Positions 1-5,428 of a stretch of DNA of 5,428 bases are shown here, in pieces (position 1 is the stretch's first letter; every line of letters starts with the position of its first letter). The position numbers and the translations under genes are program-made. The stretch is from Proteobacteria bacterium UBA3588 (GTDB taxonomy: Bacteria > Pseudomonadota > Gammaproteobacteria > Thiohalomonadales > Thiohalomonadaceae): assembly GCA_002376325.1 (NCBI GenBank), contig DFMR01000151.1:1-5428 (forward strand). The letters are read 5' to 3'. The notes beneath the pieces were generated by a model. That model worked only from the letters and a program-made list of their open reading frames with translations, ran no database searches and was not told the origin of the DNA.

Positions 1-30
1 GCGTTGCGGGTAGAGGAGCGGGCGCTGTAA
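1..30 (+). CDS. 3' end of upstream gene, probably PilM-like MshI
   Basis: Only the last nine codons and a TAA stop are present, reading ALRVEERAL. The stop overlaps the next start by one base (TAATG at 28-32), the same tight coupling seen across the operon. In MSHA loci the gene before the PilN-like gene is usually mshI, an actin-like PilM-type cytoplasmic protein that binds the N-terminal tail of its PilN partner. PilM-family proteins often end near an 'ALR' sequence, which fits, but nine residues cannot prove identity. The call rests mainly on gene order. Confidence 0.55.
   Translation, partial: ALRVEERAL
13..18 (+). promoter_or_regulatory. Ribosome binding site of the PilN-like gene
   Basis: GAGGAG lies 11 bases before the ATG at 30, inside the coding end of the upstream gene. 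It supports this start and coupled translation from the preceding gene. Confidence 0.55.
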
Positions 31-644
31 TGCAGCAAATCAACCTGTACCAGCCGCTGTTCCGCAAACAGGAAAAGATCTTCTCGGCCAGAACGATGCT
101 GGAAGGCGCAGTCATCGTACTGGCCGGCATTTTGTTGTTCTATGTCTACGCCCTGTGGCAGACCGCCAGCCTGGAACGGCAGGTAACGGCAGCCCAGCAG
201 CGGCAAACCCAGGCCGCCGAGCAGGCACGGCAACTGGCGGCGGAATATCCGGAACGCCGCAAGGACCCTGTGCTGACAAAACAGGTGCAGCACCTACAGA
301 ACGAAGTGCAAGTGAGACAGCTGGTCATGGCACGGCTGTCGGACCGCAGCGAAGGCAATAGAGTCGGCTATACCCAGCAGCTCGAAGGCTTGGCACGCCA
401 ACGTGTCGCGGGGTTGTGGCTCACGCATGTCGGGATACGGCAAGGAGGGAGCTCCCTCGTACTTGACGGCACCACGTTACAGGCCGACCTGGTACCCCAG
501 TTGCTGCAGCGCCTGTCACAGGAACCGGTTTTTGCCGGCATGGAATTCAAATTCTTTACCATGAATCGCCCCAAGGACAAGGCGAACCAGATCGATTTCG
601 CGCTAATGACGGACAAGACGGCGGACAAGGCAGCGAATAAATGA
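30..644 (+). CDS. PilN-like inner-membrane protein of MSHA pilus (MshI2 type)
   Basis: This 204-residue protein has the PilN layout. A short cytoplasmic N-terminus begins MQQINLYQPLF, matching the conserved PilN-type 'INL(Y/L)P' tail that docks onto PilM. One transmembrane helix follows at about residues 24-43. Next comes a Gln/Ala/Arg-rich region predicted to be coiled coil (about 45-105), then a small periplasmic ferredoxin-like domain (about 115-195) containing GLWLTHVGI and LVLDGTT. By family knowledge, PilN pairs with PilO in the periplasm and transmits signals between the cytoplasmic motor and the secretin. It overlaps the upstream gene by one base and mshJ by four (ATGA), so subunit amounts are probably coupled. 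The last 15 or so residues are Lys/Ala/Asp-rich and look unstructured. PilN-like genes in MSHA loci are annotated variously as PilN-domain protein or MshI2, so no symbol is given. Confidence 0.85.
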   Translation: MQQINLYQPLFRKQEKIFSARTMLEGAVIVLAGILLFYVYALWQTASLERQVTAAQQRQTQAAEQARQLAAEYPERRKDPVLTKQVQHLQNEVQVRQLVMARLSDRSEGNRVGYTQQLEGLARQRVAGLWLTHVGIRQGGSSLVLDGTTLQADLVPQLLQRLSQEPVFAGMEFKFFTMNRPKDKANQIDFALMTDKTADKAANK

Positions 645-1300
645 AAGAGCAGATAGAACAGCTCCGAAACCGTATCGATGCGATGTCTTTGCGCGAGCGC
701 GGCATACTGTTCCTGGCCATTCTCGCTGTGCTTTATATGTTGTCTCAAATGCTGCTGTTCTCGCCGCTGAATCACAAACAAACGCTGGCATTGACCCAGA
801 TTGGCGACCTGCAACGGCAGACTTCGGTATCGGAAACACAGATCCAAGCCATATTGAAACGTCAAACAACGGATCCGAATGCCGAAAACCGCCGCTTGCA
901 ACAACAATTGACGGCGCAAATTACGGAACTCGATAAGGCGGTTGCCGCCAAGGTACACGGACTTATCGCGCCGCAACAAATGACCCAGGTTTTGCAAGCG
1001 GTGTTAAGGCAGCAAAGTGGGCTGAAGCTGCTGCATATGGAGAATCGGCCCAGCGTGCCCTTGGTACAGCCGCCGAAGGATGGGCAACGCCACGTTGCCG
1101 TCGGTATCTACAAGCATGAAGTGCGCATGGAATTGGAGGGCGATTATATGAGCGCCTTGGCCTATCTACGGGCGTTGCAGGCGTTGCCGTGGGTGCTCTA
1201 TTGGGATCGGCTGGATATAACCACTGAGAAATATCCCAAAGCGCATATCTTGATCGTCGTCCACACGCTGAGTCTGGATGAGGGTTGGATAGGTGTTTAG
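641..1300 (+). CDS. mshJ: MSHA biogenesis protein MshJ (PilO-like)
   Basis: This 219-residue bitopic inner-membrane protein is the PilO-like partner of the preceding PilN-like protein. The cytoplasmic N-terminus (about 1-20) is charged and helical, and one transmembrane helix spans about 21-40 (GILFLAILAVLYMLSQMLLF). A long Gln-rich coiled coil covers about 45-115. The periplasmic C-terminal domain (about 125-219) has the pattern YKHEVRMELEGDYMSALAYL then LPWVLYWDRLDI, typical of PilO/GspM-like folds. The closing LSLDEGWIGV resembles the conserved MshJ end. It starts at an ATG overlapping the preceding stop by four bases, with a weak AAGG about ten bases upstream (627-630). That suggests translation by ribosomes re-initiating from the gene before. 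MshJ should form a heterodimer with the PilN-like protein and contact MshK. Confidence 0.88.
   Translation: MKEQIEQLRNRIDAMSLRERGILFLAILAVLYMLSQMLLFSPLNHKQTLALTQIGDLQRQTSVSETQIQAILKRQTTDPNAENRRLQQQLTAQITELDKAVAAKVHGLIAPQQMTQVLQAVLRQQSGLKLLHMENRPSVPLVQPPKDGQRHVAVGIYKHEVRMELEGDYMSALAYLRALQALPWVLYWDRLDITTEKYPKAHILIVVHTLSLDEGWIGV
1280..1284 (+). promoter_or_regulatory. Ribosome binding site selecting the GTG start of mshK
   Basis: GAGGG sits eight bases upstream of the GTG at 1293, inside the 3' end of mshJ. No ATG lies ahead of the signal peptide in this frame near this point, so the site decides the start. Confidence 0.6.
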
Positions 1301-1667
1301 CAAAGTTCGCCGCACCGGATTACGCGACCGGCCCCTTCGCTGGGCGTTGCTGGCCGCGTCGCTGTGCCTGTCGTCGATCGCGCTAGCGCAGCAACTGGAA
1401 GACCCGATGCGTCCGGCCGGTCTCTCAAGTTCAGGCACGCGTACCGCCATCGTTCGGGCACGCGATTACAGGTTGAGTTCCACATTTATCGCGCGCGGAC
1501 ACAAAAGCGCCATCGTCAACGGACGTCGCATCCAGGTTGGGGATATGGTCGGCAACGCGCGCGTGGTCGAAATTCTTCCGACCGAAATTCGCCTCCGTCG
1601 CGATGGGCGGACTACGGCGCTTCGCTTGCTGCCTATTACCGTAAAAACTCCGGCACTTACCGAGTAA
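1293..1667 (+). CDS. mshK: MSHA biogenesis protein MshK (PilP/GspC-like periplasmic linker)
   Basis: This 124-residue exported protein starts at GTG and overlaps mshJ by eight bases. A basic N-terminus (KVRRTGLRDRPLR) leads into a hydrophobic core and an ALA-QQ signal peptidase I site after about residue 32. The mature protein begins QQLEDPMRP; the DPMRP block (37-41) is a hallmark of MshK-type proteins. The rest (about 60-113), with KSAIVNGRRIQVGD and IRLRRDGRTTALRLLP, matches the small beta-rich homology-region fold shared by PilP and GspC. In that fold a 'NG..v.vGD' turn precedes strands that bind the N-terminal domains of the secretin. The likely role is to link the PilN-like/MshJ pair to MshL. 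Unlike PilP it has no lipobox, so it is probably soluble in the periplasm or anchored by an uncleaved signal segment. It ends TAATG, sharing one base with mshL. Confidence 0.88.
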   Translation: MFSKVRRTGLRDRPLRWALLAASLCLSSIALAQQLEDPMRPAGLSSSGTRTAIVRARDYRLSSTFIARGHKSAIVNGRRIQVGDMVGNARVVEILPTEIRLRRDGRTTALRLLPITVKTPALTE

Positions 1668-3358
1668 TGGTTATGAAGATACGATTTCGCGGTCATCTCA
1701 CGTTAGCGCTTATGGGCGCCTGTATTCTAGTGTTGAGCGGCTGCGCCAGCGACGGCAGCAAATCGACCATGGACGACATTCAGGATGCGCTCAAGCAAGA
1801 GCCGCCAAAGGCGGCGACCGCCGGCACCACACCGCCTGCCGCCGTTACCAATGCGTTACTGCCGCCCATCCAACTCAATATCCCCGGCGTCAACGCGACT
1901 GCAGCCGAACCCCGCTTCGATGTCAAGGTACGCCATGTGGCGGCGCGCGACTTTTTTCTCGGCCTCGTCGAAGGGACACGCTATAACATGGTCGTTCCGC
2001 CCCGCTTGACCGGTTATATCAGTCTCGACCTGAAAAACATGACCGTCCCCGAGGTCATGAGCGTGGTGCGCGAGACCTACGGTTACCAATTCGACCAGAC
2101 GGGCGATACCTTTCAAGTCGTGCCCAATACGTTGCAGACGCGCATTTTTCACCTTAACTATCTCGATATCAAACGCGTTGGTACATCGAAAATCACGGCC
2201 GGCGCTACCGAAGTATCCAAGTCCGGCAACAACAGCTCAAACTCAAGCGGCTCAAGCGGCTCGACGTCGACGACCAGTGACGCAAGCACGATTAGCACCC
2301 AGTCCACATCGAATTTTTGGTTCAACCTGAAAACGACGCTGACACAGATCATCGGCTCCGCCAAGGGGCGGGCCGTCTCCGTCGATCCGGAATCGGGACT
2401 TGTGGTGATCCGCGCATACCCCGCCGAGCTGCGCCAGGTACAACGCTATTTGACCGATACGCAGCAGATTTCCGACCGCCAGGTCGTATTGGAGGCGCGC
2501 GTGCTCGAGGTCGACCTGTCCAAGGGCTATCAGGCCGGGATCAACTGGGCGCAGATCAACAATAGAGGCCTGCTCACCACCTTCGGCTTTGCCAACGGCA
2601 CGAATAACAACAATTCGGGACTCAGCAATTTCAGCGGCCTTGCCGGTTCGGGCGGAGCCGCCGCGCCCTACGGCGGGCTATTCACCGTAGGCGCCGTCTT
2701 CAACAATTTCAGCGCCTTCATCGACCTGCTCAAGACGCAAGGTGCTGTCCATGTGCTTTCCAGTCCCCGGGTCTCGACGGTCAACAACCAAAAGGCCGTT
2801 ATTAAAGTCGGCTCCGACGAATTTTTCGTCACCAACATAAACACCACGTCGACCTACAGCGCGACCGGGGTGGCCGGTACGACGCCGACCGTGCAGGTGG
2901 AATGGACGCCGTTCTTTTCCGGCGTCAGCCTGGATGTGACGCCGCAGATCGCCGCCGACGGCGAAGTCATACTGCACGTGCATCCATCGGTGAGCGAAGT
3001 GACGGAACAAACCAAGAACGTCACCGTCACCACCAATACGCCGAACACTCTCAGCGTGCCGCTGGCGCGCAGCGATATCCGCGAATCTGACAGCATCGTG
3101 CGTGCGGAGAACGGGCAGATTATCGTCATCGGCGGCTTGATTCAGAATCGCACGCGCAAGGAGCGGGCCGGCATCCCGGTGCTCGGCGATATTCCCGGAC
3201 TCGGCCTGCTGTTCAGTCATGTCCAGGAGATCAAGACCAAGACCGAACTGGTGATCCTGCTCAAGGCCACGGTGGTAAAAACGTCTTCTCAATGGGCGGA
3301 TCAGCTGCACCAGAGTTCTGCGGTATTTCACGAACTCGGGCAGGAGGAGTCGCCATAG
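1667..3358 (+). CDS. mshL: MSHA pilus outer-membrane secretin MshL (lipoprotein)
   Basis: This 563-residue secretin forms the outer-membrane channel of the pilus. A signal peptide ends in the lipobox LSGC, with the acylated Cys at residue 26; Ala follows it, so there is no Asp retention signal and outer-membrane sorting is expected. The N-terminal periplasmic domains span about 84-260 (FDVKVRHVAARDFF, YISLDLKNMTVPEVM, FHLNYLDIKR) and are interrupted by a Ser/Asn/Thr-rich linker at 186-216. The secretin core starts near QVVLEARVLEVDLSKGYQAGINW (272-294) and includes VLSSPRVSTVNNQKA (363-377). The signature GQIIVIGGLIQ followed by GIPVLGDIPGLGLLF (483-516) fits the type II/III secretin pattern. 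The final strand is near ELVILLKATVV. The start at 1667 follows the mshK stop by overlap; ATG at 1673 is an alternative two codons later and neither has a strong Shine-Dalgarno. The frame stays open upstream to 1364, but that stretch lies over mshK and lacks secretin features, so it is excluded. Confidence 0.95.
   Translation: MVMKIRFRGHLTLALMGACILVLSGCASDGSKSTMDDIQDALKQEPPKAATAGTTPPAAVTNALLPPIQLNIPGVNATAAEPRFDVKVRHVAARDFFLGLVEGTRYNMVVPPRLTGYISLDLKNMTVPEVMSVVRETYGYQFDQTGDTFQVVPNTLQTRIFHLNYLDIKRVGTSKITAGATEVSKSGNNSSNSSGSSGSTSTTSDASTISTQSTSNFWFNLKTTLTQIIGSAKGRAVSVDPESGLVVIRAYPAELRQVQRYLTDTQQISDRQVVLEARVLEVDLSKGYQAGINWAQINNRGLLTTFGFANGTNNNNSGLSNFSGLAGSGGAAAPYGGLFTVGAVFNNFSAFIDLLKTQGAVHVLSSPRVSTVNNQKAVIKVGSDEFFVTNINTTSTYSATGVAGTTPTVQVEWTPFFSGVSLDVTPQIAADGEVILHVHPSVSEVTEQTKNVTVTTNTPNTLSVPLARSDIRESDSIVRAENGQIIVIGGLIQNRTRKERAGIPVLGDIPGLGLLFSHVQEIKTKTELVILLKATVVKTSSQWADQLHQSSAVFHELGQEESP
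2222..2314 (+). repeat. Ser/Asn/Thr-rich linker with short tandem repeats in mshL
   Basis: These bases encode residues 186-216 of MshL, nearly all Ser, Thr, Asn or Gly. Within it CTCAAGCGG occurs twice in tandem (2242-2259), preceded by a partial copy CTCAAA (2236-2241). It is followed by TCGACG twice in tandem (2261-2272). Both units are multiples of three, so copy-number change would keep the frame. The segment is probably a flexible linker between periplasmic secretin domains. Confidence 0.7.
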
Positions 3359-3404
3359 CATGCGACTTCCGGGGTCATCATGATTAATAACGCAGGGGCC
3401 CGCG
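3359..3404 (+). other. Only intergenic gap of the operon, with two tiny overlapping frames
   Basis: This 46-base spacer separates mshL from mshM. It holds an ATG-initiated 7-codon frame (3360-3383), which overlaps by ATGA an 11-codon frame (3380-3415). The second frame's stop lies 10 bases inside mshM in another frame. I see no convincing sigma-70 promoter and no hairpin followed by a T-run, so neither an internal promoter nor a terminator is called. The tiny frames may be chance or may carry ribosomes across the gap. Confidence 0.5.
3394..3398 (+). promoter_or_regulatory. Ribosome binding site of mshM
   Basis: AGGGG lies six bases before the ATG at 3405, in the gap after mshL. It fixes the start that gives the conserved N-terminus MYLEYFGL. 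Confidence 0.65.
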
Positions 3405-4340
3405 ATGTATCTTGAATATTTCGGCCTGCGCGAGTTCCCATTTAGCCTGACGCCGGACACGCAATTCTTTTTCGAGTACGGCCATTATCGCGATGCCTAT
3501 AACACTCTGCTGGTGGCGTTGCGCAGCGGCGAAGGCTTCATTAAGGTATCCGGCGAAGTGGGAACCGGTAAGACGTTGCTGTGCCGCAGGCTGCTGACCA
3601 CCCTGGACGATGACTTCTATACCGCCTACATACCCAATCCGTTATTGAGCCCTGCGGCACTCAACTTGGCGCTCGCGGAGGAACTGAATCTGCATCTGGC
3701 GCGCAACGTTGGCCAGCATCGTACCCTGAAGGAGATTACCGCCCGCCTGATGCAGCTTGCCGGAGAAGGACGACGGGTCGTGCTGCTCATTGACGAGGCC
3801 CAAGCGATGCCCGAGGAGACGCTGGAGGCGTTGCGCTTGCTGACCAACCTGGAAACGGAGAAGCGCAAACTGCTGCAGGTGGTTCTGTTCGGACAGCCCG
3901 AGCTGGATGCCCGCCTCAATAGGCCGTCGATACGACAGTTGCGGCAACGCATCACGTTTTCTTATAAATTGCAGCCGATAGACCGGGCGGGAATGGACGC
4001 CTACCTCAACCATCGGCTGCATATTGCCGGGTCGGCGAACCAACTCGCATTTACGCCAAAGGGCACCGAGCTGCTTTATCGCTACAGCCGGGGCATCCCC
4101 CGGCTGGTGAATATACTGGCGCACAAGGCGCTGATGTGCGGCTATGGACAGGGAACAAAAGTGATCGACGACTCCCACGTCATGATGGCGGCGCGTGATA
4201 CCGAGGATGTTCGGCCTCACCTCGGCCTCTTCCAGCGGCTGCGGACCTTGGTGCTGGTCGCCGGCGTGGTCGTGATCGCCCTGGTCACCCTTTTCGTAGC
4301 CCATAACGGCGTAAATTCGGCGTTGGGAGGTTGGCTGTGA
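3405..4340 (+). CDS. mshM: MSHA biogenesis protein MshM (ExeA-like AAA+ ATPase)
   Basis: This 311-residue ATPase belongs to the ExeA/GspA group of AAA+ proteins. It opens MYLEYFGLREFPFSLTPDT, the group's characteristic start. Walker A is GEVGTGKT (50-57) and Walker B is VVLLIDEAQ (125-133), with the catalytic Asp-Glu intact. LFGQPEL (161-167) matches the sensor 1 region, RQLRQRI (177-183) supplies the likely arginine finger, and GIPRLVN (230-236) matches sensor 2. One transmembrane helix lies near the C-terminus (about 281-299), leaving only about 12 residues, HNGVNSALGGWL, outside. The ATPase domain therefore faces the cytoplasm. The peptidoglycan-binding domain of full GspA proteins is absent. 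Its place directly before mshN, overlapping it by four bases, and after the secretin suggests that MshM powers or regulates secretin or pilus assembly together with MshN. That role is inferred from family and context. Confidence 0.92.
   Translation: MYLEYFGLREFPFSLTPDTQFFFEYGHYRDAYNTLLVALRSGEGFIKVSGEVGTGKTLLCRRLLTTLDDDFYTAYIPNPLLSPAALNLALAEELNLHLARNVGQHRTLKEITARLMQLAGEGRRVVLLIDEAQAMPEETLEALRLLTNLETEKRKLLQVVLFGQPELDARLNRPSIRQLRQRITFSYKLQPIDRAGMDAYLNHRLHIAGSANQLAFTPKGTELLYRYSRGIPRLVNILAHKALMCGYGQGTKVIDDSHVMMAARDTEDVRPHLGLFQRLRTLVLVAGVVVIALVTLFVAHNGVNSALGGWL
4325..4330 (+). promoter_or_regulatory. Strong ribosome binding site selecting the GTG start of mshN
   Basis: GGGAGG lies six bases before the GTG at 4337, inside the last codons of mshM. 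It is the best Shine-Dalgarno match in the window. It favours GTG 4337 over the in-frame ATG at 4355, which would remove the conserved N-terminal residues. Confidence 0.75.
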
Positions 4341-5428
4341 GCCTCATCAATCAGATGCTACGCGATCTGGAAGCCCGGCAAGCGGACACCGGTCAGCGCA
4401 GCAGCGTTTTTCAGGGATTGACCGGTGGCGCGACGCCACGGCGACGCTCGCCCGTGTGGATGGCGGCACTGGTTATTGGTGTGGCCGCCGCGGCGGGAGC
4501 GACCGCGTGGTTTGTCGCCAGCCGGACGCACCGAACGGTACCACGTGAAGCCGCGGAAGTGCCCGCACCTGCGCGGACCATCACATCGCCGCCCCACGTG
4601 ATGCAGACGGCAATGGCCGATACCGCTCCGGCCCTACCGGCGCCAAGGAAAAACGATACGCCGATCGCGCCGTCACAACCGAAACCCAGGCAACAGCCCC
4701 CGGCGATTCCGTCCCCTGCGCTAACGGCCTCACCGCCGCATCGCGCGGCGCCTGAGTCGCATCGACCACCCAATGAGCAGTGGTCGCGCGACACTACAAG
4801 GGGATTTGAGATCCGCCGCCATGCGCCGACGACGCAACAACGTGCCGCCAGCCGCTATCAGGAAGCGCTTTCTTTATTGCGCCAGCGCCAAAACGGCCAG
4901 GCCGAGCTCAAGTTACGGGCAGCGCTGCAAATAGATCCAGGCTACGCGCAGGCAGCCGAAGCACTGGGAGCGCTATTGATTAATGAGGGACGTGTCGTGG
5001 AGGCCGCACCCATCATCGATGCGGCACGGCGCCGCAATCCGCAACATCCTACGCTTGAACTGCTTGCGGCCCGTGTGCGCCTTGCGCAGGGCAACGTTGC
5101 CGGTGCGACAACCCTTCTCGAAAGCGGGCTGCCGTTCTCCGGAGGACGGGCCGACTATGTGGCCTTTCTGGCGGCACTGTATCAAAAGCAGCAAAAATAT
5201 AGCGCAAGCGCGCAAGCCTATCGACGCGCTGTGGAATTGAATCCGGACGTTCCGGCATGGTGGGTCGGCCTCGCCATCAGCGAGGAGGGCGCAGGCAACC
5301 GCCGTGACGCCGTCAATGCCTACAGCCGGGCGCTGCAAGGCAATCTACCGGCTACGCTGCACAACTACGCCACCCAACGGCTGCAAGCGCTGAACGCGCG
5401 GCATCCCGCGGGCGCCGGCGCCGGCCCC
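4337..5428 (+). CDS. mshN: MSHA biogenesis protein MshN (TPR protein), 3' end cut by window
   Basis: This frame runs from GTG 4337 through 364 codons to the window edge with no stop. The start overlaps the mshM stop by four bases (GTGA). The N-terminus (M)SLINQMLRDLEARQ is the conserved cytoplasmic tail of MshN. A basic stretch (TPRRRSP) and one transmembrane helix (about 39-61) follow, so the rest is periplasmic. Residues about 64-160 form a Pro/Ala/Arg-rich, low-complexity linker long enough to reach across peptidoglycan. From about 170 to 355 there are tetratricopeptide-like repeats, recognisable by AELKLRAALQIDPGYAQA, SAQAYRRAVELNPDVPAWW and DAVNAYSRALQGN. The WWVGLAIS segment (308-315) resembles the conserved core of MshN. 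TPR domains bind protein partners; here the partner may be MshL or the alignment complex, by inference. The last visible residues are an Ala/Gly run, probably close to the true C-terminus. Confidence 0.92.
   Translation, partial: MSLINQMLRDLEARQADTGQRSSVFQGLTGGATPRRRSPVWMAALVIGVAAAAGATAWFVASRTHRTVPREAAEVPAPARTITSPPHVMQTAMADTAPALPAPRKNDTPIAPSQPKPRQQPPAIPSPALTASPPHRAAPESHRPPNEQWSRDTTRGFEIRRHAPTTQQRAASRYQEALSLLRQRQNGQAELKLRAALQIDPGYAQAAEALGALLINEGRVVEAAPIIDAARRRNPQHPTLELLAARVRLAQGNVAGATTLLESGLPFSGGRADYVAFLAALYQKQQKYSASAQAYRRAVELNPDVPAWWVGLAISEEGAGNRRDAVNAYSRALQGNLPATLHNYATQRLQALNARHPAGAGAGP
5411..5422 (+). repeat. GC-only palindrome GGCGCCGGCGCC at 3' end of mshN
   Basis: GGCGCC is repeated twice in tandem, making a perfect 12-base palindrome, and GGCCCC follows to the window edge. 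It encodes an Ala-Gly repeat at the visible end of mshN. It is too short and too close to the edge to call a terminator. Confidence 0.5.

Noticed and set aside
368..997. A 209-codon open frame on the minus strand opposite the PilN-like gene and mshJ
   Set aside because: It spans the junction of two well-supported plus-strand genes and shows no motif, ribosome binding site or family resemblance.
1293..1391. Possible lipobox at the Cys of SLCLSS in the MshK signal peptide, as in lipoprotein PilP
   Set aside because: The residue before the Cys is Leu and the Cys sits inside the hydrophobic core. A normal ALA-QQ signal peptidase I site follows, so lipidation is unlikely.
1364..1666. A 101-codon in-frame upstream extension of mshL covering most of mshK
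   Set aside because: The extension lies over mshK, which has a signal peptide and the DPMRP motif in its own frame. The extension is Arg/Ser/Gly-rich with no family features, and the true MshL start with lipobox signal peptide is at 1667.
3359..3404. Internal promoter or terminator between mshL and mshM
   Set aside because: Only a short AT-rich patch (GATTAATAA) is present, with no -35 at proper spacing, and GGGCCC has no loop or T-run. Neither element can be supported.
2678..3460. A 260-codon open frame on the minus strand opposite mshL
   Set aside because: It is Arg/His-rich with no recognisable domain and lies opposite the best-conserved part of the secretin core. It is the expected shadow of a GC-rich coding strand.
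3642..4304. A 220-codon open frame on the minus strand opposite mshM
   Set aside because: It lies opposite intact Walker A/B ATPase coding sequence. Its composition (Gln/His/Arg-rich) is that of an antisense shadow.
4411..4794. A 127-codon minus-strand frame rich in Gly, Ala and Cys
   Set aside because: It is the complement of the Pro/Ala/Arg-rich linker of mshN, which naturally gives Gly/Ala/Arg antisense frames. It has no membrane or domain pattern of its own.

Overview
The window is a compact, single-strand (+) piece of an MSHA-type IV pilus biogenesis locus (mannose-sensitive haemagglutinin pilus, a type IVa pilus). Gene order and protein features match the mshI-J-K-L-M-N block. This locus type is typical of Gammaproteobacteria (Vibrio, Shewanella, methanotrophs and others) and of several Betaproteobacteria. 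The fairly GC-rich, Ala/Arg/Gln-rich proteins fit such a host, but the genus cannot be named from this sequence alone.

Layout: the last 9 codons of an upstream gene, probably the PilM-like mshI (1-30); a PilN-like membrane protein (30-644); the PilO-like mshJ (641-1300); the PilP-like mshK (GTG start, 1293-1667); the outer-membrane secretin lipoprotein mshL (1667-3358); a 46-base gap; the AAA+ ATPase mshM (3405-4340); and the TPR protein mshN (GTG start, 4337 to the window end, where it is cut). Every junction except mshL/mshM overlaps by 1 to 8 bases, so this is one co-transcribed, translationally coupled operon. I found no promoter, terminator, RNA gene, mobile element or CRISPR array.

How the genes work together: by analogy with PilM-N-O-P-Q of type IVa pili, the PilM-like, PilN-like, MshJ and MshK proteins form the alignment complex. 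It links the cytoplasmic motor ring to the secretin MshL, the outer-membrane channel through which the pilus passes. MshM and MshN are an ATPase and a membrane-anchored TPR protein. They resemble the ExeA/GspA and ExeB/GspB pair that helps secretins assemble across peptidoglycan. The motor ATPase (mshE), platform protein (mshG) and pilins (mshB, A, C, D, O) are expected downstream, outside the window.

I see no previously undescribed system. The points worth a second look are local: a Ser/Asn-rich linker with short tandem repeats inside the secretin, tiny overlapping reading frames in the only intergenic gap, the short membrane tail of MshM, and a GC-rich palindrome at the cut end of mshN.
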